Shown piece by piece: positions 47,992 through 55,193 of a stretch of 64,000 nucleotides of DNA. Under the pieces are notes generated by a model that made no database searches, was not told the DNA's origin, and saw only the letters and a program-made list of their open reading frames with translations. Source of the DNA: CAVTLG01 sp963802635 (lineage in GTDB: Bacteria; Chloroflexota; Ktedonobacteria; Ktedonobacterales; Ktedonobacteraceae); assembly GCA_963802635.1 (NCBI GenBank), contig CAWDJJ010000001.1, forward strand, positions 2,542,001 through 2,606,000. Reading direction: 5' to 3'. A program made the position numbers and the translations under genes. The number at the start of each line of letters is the position of its first letter. Positions within the stretch are counted from its first letter, which is position 1.

Positions 47992-48175
47992 GTGGCCTCA
48001 CCCTCCGTTGTGCCAGGGTCGACGCGCTACAGGATGGACAGAGGGAAGAGGACAACGCCGGGTAAGGCTCTCTGTGAGCCTGATACCAGCACCTGACACA
48101 CGGATACGTTGGAACCGCGTGATGGTGTTCTTGCTCTAGCTGGAGCATGAGCGCGTTCCATTGCTGTTCTGTCAT
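47975..48175 (-). CDS. Small zinc-ribbon-like protein
   Basis: 66 residues: MTEQQWNALMLQLEQEHHHAVPTYPCVRCWYQAHREPYPALSSSLCPSCSASTLAQRRV. Two CxxC pairs (CVRC, CPSC) fit a zinc ribbon. The start overlaps the DUF5131 stop by four bases. Confidence 0.65.
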   Translation of the reverse strand: MTEQQWNALMLQLEQEHHHAVPTYPCVRCWYQAHREPYPALSSSLCPSCSASTLAQRRVRPHVERS

Positions 48176-48957
48176 CGTGCTACCCTCCCTTCTTCGGGAG
48201 GCATGGCATGATAGATGACTCCATCAAGTGCCCGTCCACCGCTGTTGTGCTGCGCTCCACCCCATTGCTTGAAAAAGTATGGGACCTGGGCATACTGGCA
48301 CTGCGCACGCAGATCACGCGCCCACTGCGGGTCCATCGGACGGGCACGCCTGCCACTTTCCCCGCCCACAATCACCCAGTGCAACGCGTGCAGCCAGGGG
48401 GTCAGGTCAAGCGGTTCAAGTAAGGGTTCACAGGACAGGAACCGGACGCGTGCCGGAACCTGCACAAGCATGGAGATGCGCTCACTGGCCCGTGTTTGCG
48501 TTTCCACGCTGGTCCCCACCCACACGTGATCGGGCCAGTTGGCAGGTCCCCAAGGAGCCATCGCCATGATATGCTGAGGGCGTTTTGTCAACAGCAACCA
48601 ATTGAGCCAGGGTGTGTGCTCAATGAGCGGCCACAGCTTCGTGCGCTCCTCTGCGACCGTTGGATGATCCTCAAAGGTGTCAGCCATCGAACTACAAAAG
48701 ACGTTGCGTCGGTGTCCAGTGCGCTCAGCCTCCCGGTTCCACTTGACAGGCCCTTGCCAGTACGTCTCACTCATGGTGTTGCGAGGCTTGCCCGGTCCCC
48801 ACAGATCGAGACCAAGCCGGTGAGCAAAGGCATCCGCGTAGCAGTCCCGGCACGCTTCCGAGACTTTCACGCAGCCCCACACGATGTTAAAGGAATAGCC
48901 TGGAATCATCGTCCCGTCTGGCAATTGTCGCCAGGTCCATTCAATAGTAGTGGTCAT
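48172..48957 (-). CDS. DUF5131 (phage Gp37/Gp68-like) protein
   Basis: 261 residues from ATG 48957 (MTTTIEWTWRQLPDGTMIPGYSFNIVWGCVKVSEACRDCYADAFAHRLG), with GGAGG upstream; a much longer frame upstream is rejected. Cys in GCVKVSEACRDCYA (CxxxxxxCxxC) resembles a radical-SAM-like Fe-S site. Further family motifs: VFCSSMADTFEDHP, WLLLTKRPQHI, VWVGTSVETQ, RFLSCEPLLEPLDL, WVIVGGESGRRARPM and PYFFKQWGG. DUF5131 proteins are common in phages and integrative elements; the reaction is unknown. It is coupled to a membrane protein gene by an ATGA overlap. Confidence 0.9.
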   Translation of the reverse strand: MTTTIEWTWRQLPDGTMIPGYSFNIVWGCVKVSEACRDCYADAFAHRLGLDLWGPGKPRNTMSETYWQGPVKWNREAERTGHRRNVFCSSMADTFEDHPTVAEERTKLWPLIEHTPWLNWLLLTKRPQHIMAMAPWGPANWPDHVWVGTSVETQTRASERISMLVQVPARVRFLSCEPLLEPLDLTPWLHALHWVIVGGESGRRARPMDPQWARDLRAQCQYAQVPYFFKQWGGAQHNSGGRALDGVIYHAMPPEEGRVAR

Positions 48958-49379
48958 GACTTTGCCTCCGTCTGGCCTGTTGCTCCTGTGGGACGCTCTC
49001 GGCGATGCTGGAGAAGACGATAGGTCCATAGCGTGATGCCTCCATCCAGGACGGTGAGCAACAGGAAGAGGGCAAGCATCCCGGTCGGTTCCTGCATAAA
49101 GCGGGCAATGCCTACCAGCATCGCAAGGACCTGGGAACATACAAAGATGCCGCGTGCGGGAAACACTAGCGAGACGGCAATATGATGCCGCTTTTCGCGG
49201 GCATAGCGCTCGTGCCGATAGGTTTCCCACCCAGGGCCATACATCCCCAGGTGCGCAGTTTCCACCTGTTGCAGATACACCGTGATCTGACCGATCCGGG
49301 TATCATGTTGCATCCAGGCGCACGCCAGGAACAACGCTAACACGGGGTAACACAGGATGGTCAGACTCACCTTTACCAT
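48954..49379 (-). CDS. Membrane protein, start codon inside an RNA hairpin
   Basis: 141 residues. The N-terminal segment VSLTILCYPVLALFLACAWM and later GIFVCSQVLAMLVGIARF and GMLALFLLLTVLDGGITLW give about three transmembrane helices; a cytosolic charged loop (YETYRHERYAREKRHH-type) and a basic tail. No family recognised. Its ATG overlaps the stop of the upstream 50-aa ORF and lies in the distal arm of a 19-bp inverted repeat, suggesting translation only when the upstream ORF is translated. Confidence 0.65.
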   Translation of the reverse strand: MVKVSLTILCYPVLALFLACAWMQHDTRIGQITVYLQQVETAHLGMYGPGWETYRHERYAREKRHHIAVSLVFPARGIFVCSQVLAMLVGIARFMQEPTGMLALFLLLTVLDGGITLWTYRLLQHRRERPTGATGQTEAKS

Positions 49380-49432
49380 GATTGCAGCCCTAGCCCGAAA
49401 AAGGACGCCGCCACAATCATGGTAAAGGTGAG
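49366..49432 (-). promoter_or_regulatory. 19-bp inverted repeat burying a start codon
   Basis: CTCACCTTTACCATGATTG (49366-49384) and its exact complement (49414-49432) are separated by 29 bases. On the minus-strand mRNA the stem covers the stop of the 50-aa ORF and the ATG of the next gene, with the purine-rich ribosome-site candidate in the loop. It looks like a translational-coupling hairpin; a chance coding repeat is the alternative. Confidence 0.7.
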
Positions 49433-49525
49433 CACCTGTTGTCGCAGGTCCAACCGCAGCCCGATCTCTGCACGCAATGCTTCGTACTGTGCGACGAGCA
49501 TGCTATCACTCAAGGTGTCTCTCAT
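49373..49525 (-). CDS. 50-residue membrane protein
   Basis: MRDTLSDSMLVAQYEALRAEIGLRLDLRQQ followed by the hydrophobic helix VLTFTMIVAASFFGLGLQ and SW. Preceded by GGAGGGTAG. The layout (short amphipathic helix then one transmembrane segment) resembles small element-encoded membrane proteins. Its stop overlaps the start of the next membrane gene. Confidence 0.65.
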   Translation of the reverse strand: MRDTLSDSMLVAQYEALRAEIGLRLDLRQQVLTFTMIVAASFFGLGLQSW

Positions 49526-49529
49526 CGTG

Positions 49530-50081
49530 CTACCCTCCTAAGATGGTGTGAATATAGCGACGCGTCTCCGTTGGGAGCCAGGATTGCCAGTTCGCGCCGC
49601 CATGTGCGACGGCGTAGGAAACGGCAGCACATCCGGCGTTGTAGCAAGCCAGGGCCATTGCATAGCTTCCCTGGTACCGGTCCAGGTAGCGCCGCATGAG
49701 ACGGGCGGCACCTTGAAGCGATTGCACCGGGTTGTGTGGATCGATGCCCAACCCTTGCGCCGTTTGGGGCATAAATTGAGCGATACCTACAGCCCCTGCA
49801 GGGGACACCGCGTCCGGGTTGAACCCGCTTTCTTCGTTCATCTGACGAACAAAGATCGTTGGATTAATGCCAGCATTCACCGCGTCTTGACGGGCAAGCG
49901 TGACATAGTATTGCTGAGACGACGTATACTGTGATGGACTCAGTTGATTAATCCGTACAATGGTGTGCGTGATAGCAGGGGATGTGCTACCGGTGATTGG
50001 GGCATGTGTTGCCAACGCATAGGCATGCAGACAGGCAAAGACCAGAAGCAAGCCAACACACGCTATCATGGCGGCTTTCAT
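49530..50081 (-). CDS. Secreted lytic transglycosylase (SLT family)
   Basis: 183 residues from ATG 50081 (MKAAMIACVGLLLVFACLHAYALATHA), a signal peptide or membrane anchor; GGGAGG precedes it. The SLT domain contains NPTIFVRQMNEESGFNP (catalytic Glu in NEES), SPAGAVGIAQFMPQTAQGLGIDP, NPVQSLQGAARLMRRYLDRYQGSYAMALACYNAG and ETRRYIHTILGG. Such enzymes open peptidoglycan locally for conjugation machines or phage entry. Its neighbours are small membrane proteins, suggesting an envelope-associated apparatus. Confidence 0.92.
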   Translation of the reverse strand: MKAAMIACVGLLLVFACLHAYALATHAPITGSTSPAITHTIVRINQLSPSQYTSSQQYYVTLARQDAVNAGINPTIFVRQMNEESGFNPDAVSPAGAVGIAQFMPQTAQGLGIDPHNPVQSLQGAARLMRRYLDRYQGSYAMALACYNAGCAAVSYAVAHGGANWQSWLPTETRRYIHTILGG

Positions 50082-50225
50082 GGTTGGGCCTCCCTCCCAA
50101 AGGAAAGGCCCGCATGATACAATGATCATACGAGCCTTACGTGTTGTGCGGCCTTCGTTCGCTTGACTGCAAATCTGAGGAATGAAAGCCGCTCGTTTTT
50201 GTTGTTTCCAGGAACGTTCTTCTGC

Positions 50226-50324
50226 TTACTCCTCATCCTTACTCTTGCGAAAGTAGATCATGTAGATGGAGTAAAGCAGTGCCAGAAGAATAATCACGAC
50301 GATTATCACATTGTCCAGGGTCAT
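50226..50324 (-). CDS. 32-residue membrane protein
   Basis: MTLDNVIIVVIILLALLYSIYMIYFRKSKDEE: one transmembrane helix with a basic-acidic tail, preceded by AAGGGGTGG at good spacing. Smaller than normal gene-finding limits, but the frame is clean and it sits in the membrane-protein cluster. Confidence 0.6.
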   Translation of the reverse strand: MTLDNVIIVVIILLALLYSIYMIYFRKSKDEE

Positions 50325-50336
50325 TGTTCCACCCCT

Positions 50337-50813
50337 TTACTGTATGCGTTCTTGAGATAGCCCAACACGCCGAGCATACTTGCGCGCTTTTGTGATGAAG
50401 GAAAGGGCCGCGCCTCCAACCGTGAGCAGTCCTATCACGATAAGGGCAAGCGTTCCTTCAGGTGTCCAGGTTGAACCCGACGGTGTTACGGGATGTGTTG
50501 GTGAGGTGGTCACGTGCTGCACGGGAAGGGTGGTCTTTCCAGGGGTTGCGATGGCATGCACGGTATGTCTGGCTACCGCGTGGACCACTGGGGTTACTTG
50601 CGCTGTGACCGCCGAGAGAAACGGTTGATTTTGCAGGGGGGAATGGGTATAGAACCCAACGACCGATGCAAAGGGATCACTGAGCATAAAATGGATGGCA
50701 ATACATCCAACGAACAGAATGACGAATGTTCCGACCGTCTTCTTTCCTTTCATTATCCAGAAAACAACAACAATTCCAATAGCGAGGACTTCAGTCAATT
50801 CACGAGGAGACAT
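50337..50813 (-). CDS. Membrane protein with Pro/Thr-rich external region
   Basis: 158 residues. Helices: LTEVLAIGIVVVFWIMKG, TVGTFVILFVGCIAIHFM and, near the C-terminus, TLALIVIGLLTVGGAALSFI, followed by a basic tail (TKARKYARRVGLSQ). Between them lies a Thr/Pro/His-rich linker. AAAGGA precedes the start. The architecture recalls the small VirB2-like or holin-like components, but no homology is evident. Confidence 0.6.
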   Translation of the reverse strand: MSPRELTEVLAIGIVVVFWIMKGKKTVGTFVILFVGCIAIHFMLSDPFASVVGFYTHSPLQNQPFLSAVTAQVTPVVHAVARHTVHAIATPGKTTLPVQHVTTSPTHPVTPSGSTWTPEGTLALIVIGLLTVGGAALSFITKARKYARRVGLSQERIQ

Positions 50814-50832
50814 TAGGAGTATCCTTTCTTTT

Positions 50833-51108
50833 TCAGACGAGCATCACCCGTCCGGTTTCAAAATCGATCACAGATGATTGTTTCGCAAAACACGATTGAC
50901 ACAAAACTACAGGGGTCACACTACGATAGGCGATCATATGATCTGGAGTTTCGAGCGTACAGAAGGCACACGACCGAGTGTTCGCGTGGACCTCTGCCTG
51001 TGCTACAAGGACATCAATGCGGATGTGTTCGCGTTGACGCAACGTCAGGACCATGCCAGCGACGAGCGTCACAAGCGCGACGATACCCACAAACAGAGTA
51101 GGAAGCAT
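50833..51108 (-). CDS. Membrane-anchored zinc-binding protein
   Basis: 91 residues: N-terminal helix LPTLFVGIVALVTLVAGMVLTL, then a cytosolic part with CAFC and, 26 residues later, CQSC (SCAFCTLETPDHMIAYRSVTPVVLCQSCFAK), a treble-clef or ribbon zinc site. AAAGGAGG precedes the start. Confidence 0.6.
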   Translation of the reverse strand: MLPTLFVGIVALVTLVAGMVLTLRQREHIRIDVLVAQAEVHANTRSCAFCTLETPDHMIAYRSVTPVVLCQSCFAKQSSVIDFETGRVMLV

Positions 51109-51139
51109 AGCGGTATCCTCCTTTGCGTGACGTGCGTGC

Positions 51140-51310
51140 TCAGTTCAGCCAGATAGCCAATACACAGATACCCGCAAGTACACACCAACCCGCCGCAAGG
51201 ACCGCGCACGGGTCAGCCAGGGGCGCAAACACCGGGAAACACACACCAATGGTGTAGAATATCCAGATAGCAACAAAGGCCGCTACCATGTGGGAAAGGG
51301 CTGTTTTCAT
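51140..51310 (-). CDS. 56-residue two-helix membrane protein
   Basis: MKTALSHMVAAFVAIWIFYTIGVCFPVFAPLADPCAVLAAGWCVLAGICVLAIWLN, two transmembrane segments joined by a short loop. AAGGAGG precedes ATG 51310, which decides the start over an upstream in-frame codon. Confidence 0.6.
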   Translation of the reverse strand: MKTALSHMVAAFVAIWIFYTIGVCFPVFAPLADPCAVLAAGWCVLAGICVLAIWLN

Positions 51311-51396
51311 AGAAGTTGACCTCCTTCTGAGGGAACAAAAAGGTGTGCTATCCACCTGACAAGAGATGTGCTGCCATGTGGATAGGCGATGATGGA

Positions 51397-51969
51397 CTAC
51401 AAGGGTTGCTGTTCATCCCACAATTTGAGGGGTCTTCCTGCTCGGCGATGACGCAGACGTCTCACCTCCGCTTCAATGCGCCAGCGGGTTCCTGGACGAA
51501 GCGTCATCAGCCGGTCAATCGCGCCTTTGTGTCCCACAATAAGCGCTCCTACCAAGACACAATGACCGTAGTGGGACCGACGAAAGCGCTCAAACCGATC
51601 AGGATGGTCCTTGAGATCCAGGTCTTTTGCTGGGGGAAGTGAGGCTTCAAACCGCGTCTTCAATGGCTCGGTCCACTCTAAGGTATCCATTGCCAGGACA
51701 GGAACACTGACACATGAATCGTGCGTTCCTGCTATAATCACTTCTATCCCACTAGTATAGGTATTGAGATTGTATTTGTACCAATCTGATGACCTTGCCG
51801 TGATCAGCGCCCAAAAGTCGCGGTTGTGCTTTTCAGAATGGATACACACACGCCGTCCGTTCGCGGATGCAGAGTCAGCAAGGATCGTCACGCCTACCTG
51901 TCGTTGCTGATGTTGAATAGCTCGTTGCGTATCTTCAAGAGAATAGCGTGTGTAGCGACGTTTCGGCAT
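51397..51969 (-). CDS. Hypothetical basic protein
   Basis: 190 residues (MPKRRYTRYSLEDTQRAIQHQQRQVGVTILADSASANGRRVCIHSEKHNRDFWALITARSSDWYKYNLNTY...). The central part alternates beta strands, and the C-terminus is strongly basic (RWRIEAEVRRLRHRRAGRP). It may bind nucleic acid. GGAGGG precedes the start and only one base separates it from the previous gene, so the two are co-expressed. Confidence 0.6.
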   Translation of the reverse strand: MPKRRYTRYSLEDTQRAIQHQQRQVGVTILADSASANGRRVCIHSEKHNRDFWALITARSSDWYKYNLNTYTSGIEVIIAGTHDSCVSVPVLAMDTLEWTEPLKTRFEASLPPAKDLDLKDHPDRFERFRRSHYGHCVLVGALIVGHKGAIDRLMTLRPGTRWRIEAEVRRLRHRRAGRPLKLWDEQQPL

Positions 51970-51970
51970 C

Positions 51971-53071
51971 TTATTCGCCCTCCTCTGTCACCGTGGTTTG
52001 TCCCGGTGGCTTCAGCAGTTTCGCTGTGCTCATGAAGCCTTGCAGCGTGCCGAGCAACTTTTTCCGGTCCTCTTCTGGCATCTTGGGATCAAAGATGGCA
52101 CGCATCATATTATTTTGCAGCGTGATAAACATCGTCGCCTGTTCCTGCTGCGTTCGCAAGGTATCAACTTGCGTCTTGTTCTGCATTATCTCGACCTGCA
52201 GCCGCGTTTTCAGCTTGTCATCTTTGATCTGAGCCTCCGTGTGCGCCTCGCGTACCCGCAAGATGCCATCATTGATGGTGGTGATTTCCCGCTGTTTTTG
52301 TGCCAGCAAGATATCTGCATGCTTCGTTCGTTGTTCCTGCTCTTCCTGTGCGCGCTCAGCGGTGGTCGGCTTTTCCTCATGCGCAAAGGCGGTATAGCCA
52401 TCAGCGACCAGGGTGAACGCCGCACGCAGAATAGCGAAGATCCACACGCCCCAAACACCAATACCGGCATCGTTCGTTTGGGCCGCCACAAAGATAATCT
52501 GTGTGGCGCACACCCCAGCCGCCAGAGCAAACCAGAAACGAAATTGCCGCTTCAGCTTGAGACGGTCTAATGCACTGGCACCACCACTGCGCCGCTCGCC
52601 CCGGTTGCGAATTGTCGCGGCCTTGTAGGAGATGGCTAAAAAGGTTCCCTCCATCACCAATGCAACCGCGACAATAGAGAGACCCGCGATCACGTTCTGC
52701 TCTTTTTGTCGAAGCCACAGGACAAGAAAGACCTCTCCAATGGTGCCAAGAACCAGAATAGCCGGGCCAATGAGCGCCCATCCTTCTGAGAAGTTTTCCA
52801 TCACTTTCGTATTGAAGGACCAACCAAACTCCACGCGGTCGATCTGTTGGTCAACGTGCTGGACAAGCTGTTCAGGGGTATAATTGACGAGATTAATTGC
52901 ACCCGTGGTATCCTGCGCCTGTGGCTGGCCGGTGCCTGACTGGTTTGGTGATGGTGATGATTGCGCAAGGGCAGAGGTAGTCGCGGGTAACGCATTCTGC
53001 CCTTTGCTTGTCAGCTTTGACCATCCGTTCCCAACCCACCCCGCAAACGCACTTGCTTTTCCTTGCGGCAT
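51971..53071 (-). CDS. Multi-pass membrane protein with coiled-coil tail
   Basis: 366 residues from ATG 53071 with GGGAGG. A Ser/Thr/Pro-rich N-terminus, then helices ALIGPAILVLGTIGEVFLVLWL, VIAGLSIVAVALVMEGTFLAI, FWFALAAGVCATQIIFVAA and GIGVWGVWIFAILRAAFTLVA, followed by a long coiled coil (TTAERAQEEQEQRTKHADILLAQKQREI... to QQEQATMFITLQNNMM). The domain order (four helices then a cytosolic coiled coil) suggests a scaffold of the membrane-protein cluster. No family recognised. Confidence 0.65.
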   Translation of the reverse strand: MPQGKASAFAGWVGNGWSKLTSKGQNALPATTSALAQSSPSPNQSGTGQPQAQDTTGAINLVNYTPEQLVQHVDQQIDRVEFGWSFNTKVMENFSEGWALIGPAILVLGTIGEVFLVLWLRQKEQNVIAGLSIVAVALVMEGTFLAISYKAATIRNRGERRSGGASALDRLKLKRQFRFWFALAAGVCATQIIFVAAQTNDAGIGVWGVWIFAILRAAFTLVADGYTAFAHEEKPTTAERAQEEQEQRTKHADILLAQKQREITTINDGILRVREAHTEAQIKDDKLKTRLQVEIMQNKTQVDTLRTQQEQATMFITLQNNMMRAIFDPKMPEEDRKKLLGTLQGFMSTAKLLKPPGQTTVTEEGE

Positions 53072-53160
53072 AGACACCTCCCTTATCTTTCAAATTGAGA
53101 GAAAAAACGCGTTGAAAAATGCGCAAAAAAATGGGTGTTCAAAAAAAGTAAATACCCATT

Positions 53161-53179
53161 GGGTACCCGAAAGGTACCC
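53161..53179. terminator. Hairpin, possible terminator
   Basis: GGGTACC-CGAAA-GGTACCC forms a 7-bp stem with a 5-base loop between two leftward genes; T-rich sequence follows on the minus strand after about 13 bases. Confidence 0.45.
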
Positions 53180-53277
53180 TCAATTTTGAGCACGAAAATG
53201 GGGGTTTCTCTCATCTTGCTCTTAGAGCACTCTCAGAAAAACCCCCAGCGAAAACCAGTGAAAAATCAGCGAAGAAA

Positions 53278-53568
53278 TCACGCTTGTTTTCGCGTTGGCG
53301 TTGGGGCTTGTGGCGGGGTCGTTGAAGCCGTCCCTTTTTTGCTTGCTCGGGCTTGACGGGCAGACTGAAATTGACTCACCTTACTGGTACGGGTTTCTCG
53401 CTTGGCGGTTGCTGCCGCTGCTTTAGCCAGGGCACTGGTACAGACTTTGCCGATCTTGCTGTAGACAATAGCCGCCTCGTTGGAGGTTCCATCACGGTCC
53501 TCAATCGATTTCGCCATGTCACTTGCCATTTGTTCAATGCGGGTGATTTCCTCAGGTTTTAATGCCAT
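53278..53568 (-). CDS. Small Ala/Lys-rich hypothetical protein
   Basis: 96 residues: helical N-terminus MALKPEEITRIEQMASDMAKSIEDRDG and a basic, low-complexity C-terminus (KRETRTSKVSQFQSARQARASKKG). AAGGAG precedes the start. It could be a DNA-associated protein; no family recognised. Confidence 0.55.
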   Translation of the reverse strand: MALKPEEITRIEQMASDMAKSIEDRDGTSNEAAIVYSKIGKVCTSALAKAAAATAKRETRTSKVSQFQSARQARASKKGTASTTPPQAPTPTRKQA

Positions 53569-53624
53569 ACGTGACTCCTTTATATAGGTAGTGGTGTGTT
53601 CCTAGCCATGACATCCAGGGCTAG

Positions 53625-53660
53625 CGCCTGACTGGCACCCACACGAGCGACAGTCAGGCG
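53625..53660. terminator. 10-bp hairpin between leftward genes
   Basis: CGCCTGACTG and CAGTCAGGCG pair around a 16-base loop between the genes at 53672 and 53568. There is no T-tract, so it may be an RNA-processing or attenuator structure rather than a classical terminator. Confidence 0.4.
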
Positions 53661-53671
53661 TCAGACCTTGA

Positions 53672-54007
53672 TTATGTAGGGAGGCACGAGAACGGGTTGT
53701 CATCAGGATAGCCGGGCGATGTGACCGTCTGATGTATGATCGTTTGTGCCCGCTTGCGGACGCGCCGTTGCTGCAAGCGGTATTCTTTAATAAGCTTTTC
53801 CATTTCTTGCCCGTTTAACTCAAGAGATTGTGTCTCTTCTCCATCGGTCAGACGGAACAGCGTTACGGAAAGCGCGTCCAGTTTCAGGACTGTGACCTCT
53901 GGAAGCGGATTATAGGCAATGTTGGCATCCAGGCAAGAGGAAAGTAACACCTCTCTGGTGCAATCGTCTGGTAACTTTGTTGTGGTATATGGGGACTTTG
54001 TAGCCAC
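53672..54007 (-). CDS. Hypothetical element protein, GTG start
   Basis: 111 residues starting GTG 54007 (MATKSPYTTTKLPDDCTREVLLSSC) with AAAGGAG upstream. A beta-rich middle (EVTVLKLDALSVTLFRLTDGEETQSLELNGQEMEKLIKEYRLQQRRVRKRAQT) precedes a basic helix. No family recognised. Confidence 0.55.
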   Translation of the reverse strand: MATKSPYTTTKLPDDCTREVLLSSCLDANIAYNPLPEVTVLKLDALSVTLFRLTDGEETQSLELNGQEMEKLIKEYRLQQRRVRKRAQTIIHQTVTSPGYPDDNPFSCLPT

Positions 54008-54020
54008 TGGTTTAACTCCT

Positions 54021-54113
54021 TTAGTAACGTGAGATGAAGTAGAGCATCACACAAAAGATGGTACACAATGCAAGGACAGCGACAATCACCGCGATCATTT
54101 CGTACAAGTCCAT
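54021..54113 (-). CDS. 30-residue membrane protein
   Basis: MDLYEMIAVIVAVLALCTIFCVMLYFISRY: a single transmembrane helix, with AAAGGAG before the ATG. Another member of the element's micro-protein set. Confidence 0.55.
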   Translation of the reverse strand: MDLYEMIAVIVAVLALCTIFCVMLYFISRY

Positions 54114-54136
54114 AGAGACTCCTTTCTTTGGAATGG

Positions 54137-54565
54137 TTATGCTTCCTTGCAGGCGTCAAGGCCGGTTGTCCAAGGGATGTGCCCGTTGTCCACTGGGTAG
54201 ACCTTGTGACGTTGTCCATTGATGCATGCATAGGCTTGGTGTCTGATGTATCTAACTGGGACCACAGCAACATGGTTCCCGTGTGCGACTCGTTGCGAAT
54301 ACCCATCTAAGTCATAGCCTGCCTGTGTGGCTAAGTGGTGGATGTGGTCAAGTGCCGCATGGATAAATGCATGGTAAAGTAAGTCGTTTCCTTGCTCGGT
54401 TATTCCCTGGGTCAACAATCCTAACGCCTCTGCTTGTTCTAGCAGATAGTATTCAGGGAATTGATAGGAGCCTGTTTTTCGAACGTAGTGTCTCGCAGTA
54501 GCGCGTCCAAGGGTGCGCGCAAGCACGGACATCCGCCACCGTAGAAACCAGAGATACATAGTCAT
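54137..54565 (-). CDS. Hypothetical protein, first gene of the leftward train
   Basis: 142 residues from ATG 54565 (MTMYLWFLRWRMSVLARTLGRATARHYVRKTGSYQFPEYYLLEQAEALGLL). Helical, with His-rich stretches (YHAFIHAALDHIHHLATQAG) and a C-terminal beta part. GAAAGG precedes the start. No family recognised. Confidence 0.55.
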   Translation of the reverse strand: MTMYLWFLRWRMSVLARTLGRATARHYVRKTGSYQFPEYYLLEQAEALGLLTQGITEQGNDLLYHAFIHAALDHIHHLATQAGYDLDGYSQRVAHGNHVAVVPVRYIRHQAYACINGQRHKVYPVDNGHIPWTTGLDACKEA

Positions 54566-55193
54566 GTTCCTTTCTTTGTCAAAAAGCCTGAACCCGCTCA
54601 AGCTCATCACGACTTACCCGCGTCTCTATCTGTTTGTGGAGAGATGTACAAAAGAGGATCTCTGTTTGATGGAGGAATACACAGATAAGCCGTATCAACT
54701 TTGCCAGTTGCCTCACTTCCACCTACAGTCCATACCTGGAGCGTCCCATGTGACGCGCACCATCCTGCTTTTTCTTCACGTGTAGAGGTTTACTTCGCCT
54801 ACACACGCGCCAGGTACGACCTGTCCCCCGTACAGTAAGATCGTGATACTGCACAGGAAATCGAGCGACGATTGATCGTTACAGCGTTCCTTTACACGTC
54901 GATACTTCCGAAACGCCGCGCCCTTGAGTTTACATCCGTTGCCAGATGCTCTATTTGTAAATGTGCTCTAGCAGGCTACGCCCGCCGTGCGATTGTTTAA
55001 GTTTGCCTAACGGGTTTCCCCGCAATTCCTAAGCTAAGCAAAGAATACCTGATATTTTTCGGGATGTCAATACAATTTCTGGTTAAATTTGGAATTGCGG
55101 GGAAATGTTAGGCGGAAAAATTTGCAAATTATACGGGAGTACTATACAATTAAGGGGAAATCTAAAATTGCATGGGTAAGAAAGGAGCTTTTA
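54566..55193. promoter_or_regulatory. Divergent control region of the element
   Basis: 628 bases without a supported gene, between the leftward train and the rightward HTH-GNAT gene. It holds a long inverted repeat (55015-55029 TTTCCCCGCAATTCC and its exact complement at 55091-55105, with outer partial pairing CCTAAC/GTTAGG) around 61 AT-rich bases. Promoters for both directions, an operator and possibly an origin are expected here; none is proven. Confidence 0.55.

Noticed and set aside
48958..49230. N-terminal extension of the DUF5131 gene to 49230
   Set aside because: The strong GGAGG site and family start are at 48957, and the extension overlaps the membrane gene in another frame.
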